From Microglena sp. YARC (taxonomy: Eukaryota; Chlorophyta; Chlorophyceae; Chlamydomonadales; Chlamydomonadaceae), in assembly GCA_022414725.1 (NCBI GenBank), contig JAJSRW010000549.1:21112-85111 (forward strand): DNA of 64,000 bases, in the 5' to 3' direction. This document shows, piece after piece, positions 62,401-64,000 of the stretch (its first letter is position 1; each line of letters starts with the position of its first letter). A program made the position numbers and the translations under genes. The notes under the pieces are model-generated. The model was not told where the DNA came from and made no database searches. It worked only from the letters and a program-made list of their open reading frames with translations.

Positions 62401-63681
62401 AGCCAGCCTGCCCAGGTACGGGGAAATACTTCTTCTCGCTATGCGCATTTTAATAGCTGTTTTTTTTTTACACTATACGGCATTTGCATAGTTTTGTTTT
62501 GTTAGAACATGTATGCTGCGGGAGCATGCACGTATATTTCTGTGCATGTAAGCAGCATTTGATTTTTTTTGCGGTGGGTGGCATTCGGACGCAGCCTGTC
62601 TGCCCAGGTATGGGAAACCTTTGCGGCATTTTAATAGCGTTTTTGTACATGTGTGCGGCATTTGTATTTTTTGTTGCACGTATGCTGCATGCACGTAGAT
62701 TCTTGTTGTACACGTATGCGGCATGCACATATATTTCTGTGCATGTAAGCCGCATTTGATTTTTTTTTTTCGCGGCGAGTGGCATTCGGAGGCAGCCTGT
62801 CTGCGCCTAGGAATGGCCTTGGGGTCGTCCTGGTTGATGTTGGAGATGTAGTGGTGATCTGTGTGTGTGTGCGTGTTTGGTGGGGGGGGATGGGAGGCCG
62901 TCTGATGGTGAAGGAGCGTGTGTGCGTCCTGGTTGACGTTGAAGAAGTGGTGGTGGTTCTGTGTGTGCGTGTTGGGTGGGGGGATGGGATGGAGGCTGTC
63001 TGATGGTGAAGGAGCGTCTGTGCGTCCTGGTTGACGTTGGATGAAGTGGGTGGTGGTCTGTGTGCGTGTGTGTGGGGGTGTGGGGGTGGGGGGGGTGGGG
63101 GCCCATGGTTGTGGATGGAAGGCTACCCTGATGGTGAATGGAGAGTGTGGGTGGGTGTGGGTGGGTGGGTGTGTGGGGGGGGATGTGCGTGTGTGTGTAA
63201 CAGTGTGTTTTTGTGTGTGTGTGTAACAGTTTACAATTCAACACTGCACACCCACACACAGACCACCACCTCCACCACCAGGTCAACGCAGTACTAGAGG
63301 AGCCTCTGATAGCCTGCCTCTTTTGTCTGTGTGTGTGTATGTGTGTGTTTCTGTGTGTGTTTGTGTGTGAGTTTCTGTGTGTTTGTGTTCCTGTGTGTGT
63401 GTGTTTCAGTGTGCGTGTAAGAGTTGGTTGTTCAGCACGGCACAACACACAACACACAACACTCACAACATCACACAGAGACCCCTCCATCGCCACCACC
63501 AGCCACCACCAACAACAACAACAATCAACAACAACAAACAGGTCAACGCGGTACTAGAGGAGCCTCTGGTCGCCGTGCCCTCTTTGGCTCAGCCTCGCAG
63601 TGCCTCCTAGACTGTGAGACAGCTGATGTTGACATCTGCCTGCTGCCTGCCATGGCCGCTGCTGACGTTGCACCATCGCAG
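45487..63681 (+). CDS. Cellular RNA-dependent RNA polymerase gene, multi-exon, partial, possibly joined to a nucleotidyltransferase
   Basis: Eukaryotic RDR enzymes copy single-stranded RNA into double-stranded RNA for RNA silencing. Ordered hallmarks are visible: FSDGVG (47,565), IQLRVGGYKG (47,760), LRPSMRKF, TLNRQLITIL (to 47,957), GVP(D/N)AVFLELQ, VIDETGWLAEDEVFVQ (to 49,630), LHPGDLRL (51,681), DLDGGD in place of the usual DxDGD (51,825), LGQVSNAHLAQ (to 52,043), CLRLAELAARLVDAAKTG, and YPDFMEKGKDKESY (55,278). Phases match across the joins 47,959/49,230, 52,043/53,762, 53,889/55,278 and 55,605/60,453. Defects are a TGA at 51,795, a frame change inside the 49,230-49,630 exon, a lost donor at 49,631 and a frame break in the last exon. 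The N-terminus is not identified and the gene runs off the right edge. The RDR identity is secure; whether it functions is not. Confidence 0.82.
46922..47110 (+). CDS. Candidate RDR exon upstream of the catalytic region
   Basis: Follows a TTGTCCCCTAG acceptor. One frame would give FSGAMLHHSVHSLVQTVLTS and a hydrophobic Ala/Ser-rich continuation, which fits the helical region before the RDR catalytic core only loosely. The first codons contain GGTGAGTCTGG where the duplicated cassettes have GGTGAGCTGG. That is one extra base that shifts the frame and also creates a GTGAGT donor-like site. The 3' end is unclear because the exon runs into a CAGCTCAG-type minisatellite. The call rests on its position, the acceptor and the existence of cassette copies rather than on a clear domain match. 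Confidence 0.45.
47115..47335. repeat. CAGCTCAG / CAGCCCCAG minisatellite
   Basis: Irregular repeats of AGCTCAGCTC, CAGTCAGCCCCAGCCCCAG and CAGCAAAGCCCCAGCCAGCT immediately upstream of the conserved RDR exon. It stays open in the RDR frame as Ser/Pro/Ala/Gln, so it may be intron or a low-complexity insertion. Confidence 0.9.
47340..47959 (+). CDS. RDR catalytic-domain exon A (FSDGVG to NRQLITIL)
   Basis: Reads ALWRLVGDF, then a segment ending LLSRTGLALGSTFPAL, IPDIASSKDQTPFSDGVG, IQLRVGGYKGMLSVVPD, VLVQLRPSMRKF and TLNRQLITIL. In the RDR family the segments R-x-G-L-x(2)-S-x-T, FSDGxG, RxGGYKG, LRxSMxKF and LNRQLIxLL occur in this order at similar spacing. The frame is open throughout. The exon ends CTTAG|GTAGGG at 47,959 and leaves two bases (AG) that are completed by the first G of the next exon. 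The left boundary is uncertain because the upstream minisatellite is also open. This is the best-supported coding segment in the window. Confidence 0.85.
47963..48137. mobile_element. Inverted-repeat element at the donor site of exon A, copy 1
   Basis: Starts GGGGGAAGGTAGCCCACACT three bases after the splice donor and ends near GGGGGGGCTACTTCCCTAG, giving inverted ends (GGGAAGTAGCCC). The interior has CCTAAACCCTAAACCC-like repeats, TTTGAATCAAAAACCTGAAC and CTTAAGTGGGGGGCTAACTA. A second copy is at 50,617-50,785. Size, inverted ends and non-coding interior fit a MITE. Confidence 0.65.
48180..49220 (+). repeat. Intronic array carrying five extra copies of the GVPNAVFLELQ exon
   Basis: Complete or slightly damaged copies of a ~60-65 bp exon start at 48,293, 48,582, 48,719, 48,903 and 49,075, ahead of the copy at 49,230 that continues into the long downstream exon. 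Each has a CTGCAG- or GCGCAG-like acceptor, then GGGGTGCCRRATGCGGTCTT and TGGAGCTTCAAGACCAGTGC, ending at GCCGCCCGCAG. The exception is the fourth, which ends GCCGTCCTCAG. The copies are separated by CCCATC/CCACC simple repeats. The first has lost a base in GCGGTCTTC. Confidence 0.88.
49230..49630 (+). CDS. RDR exon B (GVPNAVFLDLQ to VIDETGWLAEDEVFVQ)
   Basis: Starts after TTAGCTGCAG in the phase required by exon A and reads GVPNAVFLDLQDQ, matching the RDR segment after NRQLI. It then changes frame near 49,270-49,285 and continues as an open frame to PGMLDPFWRSML, then a helix ending VVQKARIPVPDSYVLYG, and VIDETGWLAEDEVFVQ. The family signature ARIxV..xxxxLGxxDExGxLxxxxVFVQ is clear. The frame change may be a real indel or a sequencing error, since the duplicated copies differ by indels at the same place. 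The exon end GTGCAG is followed by GGAAGAGG instead of GTAAGG, so the normal donor is missing in this copy. Confidence 0.75.
49590..50616 (+). repeat. ~47-50 bp minisatellite made from the exon B 3' edge and its donor, ~21 copies
   Basis: Each unit is GGTGACAGGCTGGCTGGCT, then GAAGATGAGGTGTTCGTGCAG, then mostly GTAAGG. The first half and GAGGTGTTCGTGCAG are the coding end of exon B (GWLAEDEVFVQ) and GTAAGG is the intron start. Units differ by small indels, and GAAGATG alternates with AAAGATG. The array ends where inverted-repeat element copy 2 begins, directly after the last GTGCAG. Confidence 0.93.
50617..50785. mobile_element. Inverted-repeat element after the minisatellite, copy 2
   Basis: Starts GGGGGAAGTTTGCCCCACAC and ends CTTAAGTGGGGGCTAACTTT then CCCC; the ends are inverted repeats (GGGGAAAGTTAGCCCCCACT). 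It shares CCCTAAACCCTAAAA, CCCTTGAATCAAAAACC and the CTTAAGTGGGGGCTAACT terminus with copy 1. It abuts the last GTGCAG unit exactly. Confidence 0.7.
50840..51056. repeat. Dispersed non-coding element, copy 2
   Basis: Homologous to 34,025-34,225. Shared phrases are CTAGCTTTATGGTTT, CAGCTTTTTAGTGCTTT, AAAATGGGGTCAAATCTAGC and a TATAGCGGAAATAAAAA terminus. Located in the intron after exon B. Confidence 0.65.
51236..51475 (+). repeat. Acceptor-edge cassettes (VQ|VEVEES), two extra copies
   Basis: TGTGCAGGTGGAGGTGGAGG recurs near 51,240 and 51,357 before the copy at 51,471 that leads into coding sequence. Spacers are ACACACAAACTCAACCCCCC and C-rich runs. Each copy contains a CAG acceptor plus the first ~20 bases of the exon. 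Confidence 0.82.
51476..51570 (+). CDS. Possible short RDR exon after VFVQ
   Basis: Begins after TGTGCAG in phase 0, which matches the end of exon B, and reads VEVEESAEGGWGHN before becoming Thr/Pro/Gln-rich and stopping at 51,568. In RDR proteins a variable segment follows VFVQ before the TRNPxLHPGD motif, so the position fits. No conserved residues confirm it and its 3' boundary is not evident. Confidence 0.35.
51612..52043 (+). CDS. RDR exon C with the catalytic aspartate motif and SNAHLAQ
   Basis: One frame reads LYTRTPGLHPGDLRL, SVNVIVFPRNGS, then TGA at 51,795, PLARPGSQGDLDGGDRYTV, then a Glu/Lys-rich stretch with EEVAKFYADAFANNALGQ and VSNAHLAQ. The family pattern is TRNPxLHPGDxR, VVFPxxGxRP, SGSDLDGDxYxV and LGxIxxxHL. 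The stop sits exactly where the family has Arg in GxRP; a CGA to TGA change is the simplest explanation. The metal-binding DxDGD motif has one extra Gly (DLDGGD, 51,825-51,842). The exon ends CGCAG|GTAGGTGG in phase 0. The left boundary is uncertain; 51,612 is only the first ATG in frame. Confidence 0.8.
52018..52665 (+). repeat. ~88 bp array made from the exon C 3' edge and donor
   Basis: TTTCCAACGCACACTTATCG followed by CAGGTAGGTGG recurs near 52,285, 52,373, 52,461 and 52,549, with a degenerate copy near 52,640, after the true exon end at 52,043. Spacers are (GGTTGGTAGGT)n. AGCGCAGGTGCAGTTATGTA is further duplicated at 52,656 and 52,682. Confidence 0.93.
52795..53235 (+). repeat. GTATGGAGG minisatellites
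   Basis: 52,800-52,930 has irregular GTATGGAGGTATGG units. 53,115-53,235 has five copies of GTATGGAGGGGCAGGTGAGG then TGTAGAG. Both are intronic. The CTGACGGCCCCTTGCAG segment at 53,257-53,271 recurs at 53,441-53,458. Confidence 0.88.
53300..53405. repeat. GT microsatellite
   Basis: (GT)n with GC interruptions; similar short runs lie at 53,580-53,650. Confidence 0.95.
53459..53580 (+). other. Open segment after a duplicated acceptor, unassigned
   Basis: Follows CCCTTGCAG and reads RVAVTRKVQKLKARSFVQCV before a Lys/Pro-rich end. It does not match a known RDR segment, and the phases of exons C and D join directly without it. It could be an optional exon or intron. Confidence 0.2.
53762..53889 (+). 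CDS. RDR exon D (CLRLAELAARLVDAAKTG)
   Basis: Begins after TTGGCTGCAG in phase 0, continuing exon C as HLAQ then ADQQEEGPSSATCLRLAELA and ARLVDAAKTG, VPVPKELLPD. RDR enzymes carry C-x-x-LAxLxSxAVDxxKTGxxVxxPxxL here, so the match is strong. It ends GACAG|GTCCGC with two bases left over (AG), which the first base of exon E completes to Ser before YPDF. A short duplication (CTGTCTGCGCTTGGCTG at 53,743 and 53,796) sits across the acceptor. Confidence 0.85.
53936..54790. repeat. CCCTT pentanucleotide tract
   Basis: Long (TTCCC)n with CTCCCC variants. Three islands contain ACTCCATTTACC/TTACCCTCCCTTCCCTTCAAATCCA, giving a coarser ~200 bp period. It fills the intron between exons D and E. Confidence 0.95.
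54805..55277 (+). repeat. Partial copy of the YPDFMEKG exon edge and a ~75 bp tandem repeat
   Basis: 54,803-54,865 carries ACTTTTATGGAGAAAGGCAT then GGACAAAGAGCCGTACTGCT, a diverged copy of the exon E start (ACTTTATGGAGAAAGGCAAG). After it, GTCCTTGGTGCTCCTTATCC plus C runs and CTTCTCTGCCCCCAACACCT recur five times up to the true acceptor CTATCCAG at 55,277. Confidence 0.85.
55278..55605 (+). CDS. RDR exon E (YPDFMEKGKDKESY to NYCYEVSMLSLQ)
   Basis: Reads YPDFMEKGKDKESYPSTKVL, GLMYREARGVYDKL, a less conserved linker rich in Asp/Pro/Ser, then SWLREEVARL and NYCYEVSMLSLQ. The segment YPDFMEKxxxxxYxSxxVLGxLYR is diagnostic of the RDR C-terminal region. Length is 328 bases: one base completes the Ser codon begun in exon D, then 109 codons, ending TTCAG|GTAACTG in phase 0. 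The frame is intact. Confidence 0.88.
55912..56032. repeat. Dispersed CAGTCCAGGGGTAGG repeat, copy 3
   Basis: CAGTCCAGGGGTAGGCCAAA, AGGCGAAAGGGACTTGCCCA, then CTGAACCCCAAACAATCG. It is preceded by a short ATGT-type run, as at copy 4. Confidence 0.7.
56081..56155. mobile_element. ~75 bp perfect hairpin element inside the exon-edge array, copy 1
   Basis: GTTGTAAGCGGTAG ... CTACCGCTTACAAC with a CATCTGATCAGATAG centre. It interrupts the GAGAGAA/GAAGAGG part of the exon-edge unit. Further copies lie at about 56,293-56,365, 56,494-56,570 and 56,830-56,902, always at the same point of the unit. Confidence 0.75.
56962..57150. repeat. ATGT microsatellite and dispersed repeat copy 4
   Basis: (GTAT)n at 56,962-57,033 followed by CAGTCCAGGGTTAGCCCAAA, an internal duplication of ATGACAGGAAGGGATAAATA, and CTGAACCCCAAACAGG. 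Confidence 0.8.
57180..58005. repeat. ~93 bp tandem repeat, about eight copies
   Basis: Units share GGTTATGACTGGTGGCCCTG, GTAGTGGTAAAACTAATTTT, GTTGCTCACAGTATTA and AATCCAAACTGTTTTGTA. The GGTTATTACTGGTGGCC phrase shows descent from the intronic part of the preceding exon-edge unit. An (AATAAT)n run lies at 57,186-57,232. Confidence 0.9.
58006..59150. repeat. ACAGTTGATACAGACTCAAATT + (AATT)n array
   Basis: About twenty copies of ACAGTTGATACAGACTCAAA separated by variable (TTAA)n tracts. One inverted-repeat element is inserted at 58,592-58,762. Confidence 0.95.
58592..58762. mobile_element. ~170 bp MITE-like element with ~30 bp inverted ends
   Basis: TAGCAATTCAGGGGATGAAC then TGGACAAACGTTT at the left, and AAACGTTTTGTCCAGTTCAT then CTCTGAATTGCT at the right, are near-perfect inverted repeats. 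The interior also pairs (TTCGTACTTCG with CGAAGTACGA). No coding capacity. Confidence 0.8.
59205..59370. repeat. CA-rich microsatellite
   Basis: (CACACA)n with CGGCA/GACA interruptions. Confidence 0.9.
59440..59503 (-). repeat. Dispersed repeat, copy 2 (inverted relative to 3,716)
   Basis: GTGGTTGGCCCCAGTACAAG ... GGCTGGCCCCCTCAAC ... CACGCCTCGTAATAAG is the reverse complement of 3,716-3,778. Confidence 0.75.
59504..59695. mobile_element. ATATGATATCAT-rich inverted-repeat element, copy 2
   Basis: Starts TAGGGAACGGCAAATCATAT and ends ATGATATCATATTGCCGATC then CCTA. It is homologous throughout to 8,748-8,898 (GATGTTGACCAAA, GACATGATATCATAT). A fragment (ATCATATTTCCGATCCCCAG) is at about 59,758-59,785. 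It lies at the end of the dispersed repeat that is also found at 3,716. Confidence 0.75.
59830..60035 (-). repeat. Possible tRNA-derived SINE-like segment
   Basis: On the minus strand, TGGTCTGGTGGTACACC (60,021-60,005) resembles a Pol III A box and GGGTTCGGATTCCCCC (59,967-59,952) resembles a B box, about 39 bases apart. A second A-box-like string (TTGTCCAGTTGAGGTAAAAG) and GGGTTCCC follow. A cloverleaf is not convincing, so a tRNA is not called. Intronic position. Confidence 0.3.
60045..60290. repeat. Threefold repeat of GACTGTACTTGGACAGAA
   Basis: The motif with CTGTTCT and GTATGTACGCGA follows at 60,048, 60,168 and 60,249, spaced by ~80-120 bases; intronic. Confidence 0.75.
60330..60452 (+). 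repeat. Upstream partial copy of the exon F start
   Basis: GTGTTGGACGCTGTGAGGCG, GTGTTGGCTGCAGGCTGTGT and TCAGATCTTG at 60,340-60,388 repeat the first ~50 bases of exon F (60,453 onward). The copy then breaks off into the CCCTCAACCTTACGCCTTG dispersed repeat. Confidence 0.85.
60453..60658 (+). CDS. RDR C-terminal exon F (AGVGRCEAVLAAGCGQIL)
   Basis: Follows CTGTCACTTCAG and continues exon E in phase 0: AGVGRCEAVLAAGCGQIL, KLPKGAQRLLEDCSRVYW, RHLRPRYIRALLDMVRLE. It is predicted helical, consistent with the poorly conserved end of RDR proteins, but on its own it would not be diagnostic. It ends GCTGCCAG|GTGTACATCC with two bases over. The acceptor TGTCACTTCAG looks like the end of exon E, so the junction may itself come from a duplicated cassette. 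Confidence 0.6.
60640..61035 (+). repeat. ~29 bp minisatellite made from the exon F 3' edge and donor
   Basis: About twelve copies of GCAGCTGCCAGGTGTACATC then CAGGTGGG, with some copies carrying GTGGACAGCTAGGAGG instead. A ~120 bp higher-order block is visible (60,800-60,920 and 60,921-61,035). GCTGCCAG is the exon end and GTGTACATCC the intron start. Confidence 0.92.
61036..62058 (+). CDS. Low-complexity linker exon(s) between the RDR and nucleotidyltransferase parts
   Basis: Two overlapping open frames cover this interval. The first (to 61,463) contains LLAMDTQLGGSNL, VIDLRSPGAAPVGHG and five SVGVAQQPAA repeats (30 bp unit). The second (about 61,480-62,058) reads LGTAEAYGLMNLQL, a (GA)n/(ST)GAGAG tract, NANCGLGFGWLGHEFLTAWE, MDPGRELGIQAGRELVNWF and YGAVMRRVAFGRSLSAQ, ending GCCCAG|GTATGG in phase 0. 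A frame change between them near 61,430-61,480 implies a small intron (an acceptor-like GGCTTGCAG is at 61,481) or an indel. No domain is recognised. Confidence 0.5.
61262..61412. repeat. 30 bp minisatellite encoding SVGVAQQPAA
   Basis: Five copies of GCCTCAGTGGGAGTGGCCCA then GCAGCCTGCT, in frame. Confidence 0.92.
61560..61685. repeat. GCTGGT-type coding minisatellite
   Basis: Irregular GGTGCTGGTGCTAGTACTGG units, read in frame as Gly/Ala/Ser/Thr. Confidence 0.9.
62059..62815 (+). repeat. Three further copies of the AFGRSLSAQ exon edge and donor
   Basis: After the exon end at 62,058, the segment GTGGCATTCGGACGCAGCC then YGCCCAG|GTAYGGG recurs at 62,388-62,420 and 62,577-62,613. A degenerate copy at 62,773-62,815 reads GCGCCTAGGAATGG in place of the donor. 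Spacers contain TGGGTGGG and GTGTG runs. Confidence 0.9.
62820..63240. repeat. ~110 bp intronic repeat with GT/G-rich tracts
   Basis: GTCCTGGTTGATGTTGGAGA, GTGGTGGTTCTGTGTGTGCG and GAGGCTGTCTGATGGTGAAG recur three to four times between 62,826 and 63,140; related text also lies at 62,080-62,350. Confidence 0.82.
63270..63320 (+). repeat. Extra copy of the VNAVLEEPL exon start
   Basis: CACCACCAGGTCAACGCAGT then ACTAGAGGAGCCTCT matches the start of the final exon at 63,542. In this copy VNAVLEEPLIACLF is one uninterrupted frame before the sequence runs into a GT repeat. Confidence 0.85.
63542..63681 (+). CDS. Nucleotidyltransferase-like exon (LFGS ... DVDICL), frame-broken
   Basis: Starts after AACAAACAG. 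In phase with the previous exon it reads VNAVLEEPLVAV, then stops. Two-thirds of the exon is open in another frame as RRALFGSASQCLL and CETADVDICLLP. The pattern [LV]FGS-x(10-11)-D-x-D-[IL]-C is the active-site signature of Cid1/TUT-type terminal nucleotidyltransferases (polymerase beta fold, two metal-binding Asp). The duplicated exon start at 63,283 keeps VNAVLEEPL and LF in one frame, so the break here looks like a small indel. The exon ends CATCGCAG|GTAACA. The rest of the domain would lie beyond the window. A chance match remains possible. Confidence 0.5.
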
Positions 63682-63800
63682 GTAACAATTTCGTACCGGC
63701 AGGTGCACTGTCCCGCTGTCTGTTGGCAATATTCTTCATATTCTCATCCAGTACCGGTCAGGTGCACTGTCACCGCTGTCTGTTTGGCAATATTTCTTCA
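63682..63800 (+). repeat. Duplicated intron start after the nucleotidyltransferase exon
   Basis: TACCGGCAGGTGCACTGTCC then GCTGTCTGTTGGCAATAT at 63,695-63,733 recurs as TACCGGTCAGGTGCACTGTC then ACCGCTGTCTGTTTGGCAAT at 63,752-63,792. The remainder to the window edge is T-rich, as before an acceptor, with no further exon recognised. Confidence 0.75.
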
Positions 63801-64000
63801 TTTTTTATTCATCTCTTTTTTCGTCTCCTCTTTTTTTTTCTTTGTTCACCTTAGTTCTCCTTTATGGTTATCTTCCTTTTATTCTTTGTTAGATCGTGGA
63901 CTAGCTTCGTCTATATTTACGTATATAATCGCAACCCTCGCGCCCTTTCTTTTATTTCCTCGTATGTCACAGTTTTAGCCACACTAGTGCTCCAGGAGGT

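Overview
The window is eukaryotic nuclear DNA dominated by tandem repeats and non-autonomous transposons, with one recognisable multi-exon gene on the + strand of the right-hand third. There are no operons, ribosome binding sites or prokaryote-type genes. GT-AG introns, GC-rich exons, a Helitron with a plant-like 5' terminus, a degraded LINE tail, many short inverted-repeat elements and plant-type CCCTAAA-like motifs suggest a repeat-rich protist or green-lineage alga. The species cannot be fixed from the sequence.

Layout: 1-12.99 kb is a chain of unrelated tandem arrays, including a 66-70 bp array with a five-unit higher-order period, a 118 bp array and several minisatellites. They are interspersed with inverted-repeat elements and, on the minus strand near 12.4-12.9 kb, a LINE C-terminal remnant. 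12,989-27,353 is eight almost identical head-to-tail copies of a ~1,796 bp unit. 27,785-30,800 is a Helitron-like element with several internal 3' ends. 31-34.9 kb holds more minisatellites, an inverted-repeat element and a dispersed repeat. 34.87-45.28 kb is one ~10.4 kb degenerate array of a C-rich 14-mer (complement GGGTGTGGGTAGGT).

From about 45.5 kb to past 63.7 kb lie exons of a eukaryotic cellular RNA-dependent RNA polymerase (RDR, the RNA-silencing family). Landmarks in order are FSDGVG, IQLRVGGYKG, LRPSMRKF, NRQLITIL, a GVP(D/N)AVFLELQ exon, VIDETGWLAEDEVFVQ, LHPGDLRL, a DLDGGD catalytic motif, SNAHLAQ, LVDAAKTG and YPDFMEKG. Intron phases fit at several joins. After a repetitive Gly/Ala/Ser-rich region comes an exon with a nucleotidyltransferase-like signature (LFGS...DVDICL), which suggests an RDR joined to, or lying next to, a Cid1/TUTase-type terminal nucleotidyltransferase.

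The most striking pattern is that nearly every exon-intron junction of this gene has been copied in tandem. Short cassettes of exon edge plus splice site occur 2 to ~21 times inside the adjacent introns, and one complete short exon occurs six times. An in-frame TGA, a one-codon insertion in the catalytic motif, frame breaks and a lost GT donor leave open whether the gene works, is a decaying paralogue, or contains assembly errors. The first array (0.73-3.7 kb) also has CAG|GTGAG at the centre of each unit and may have the same origin.
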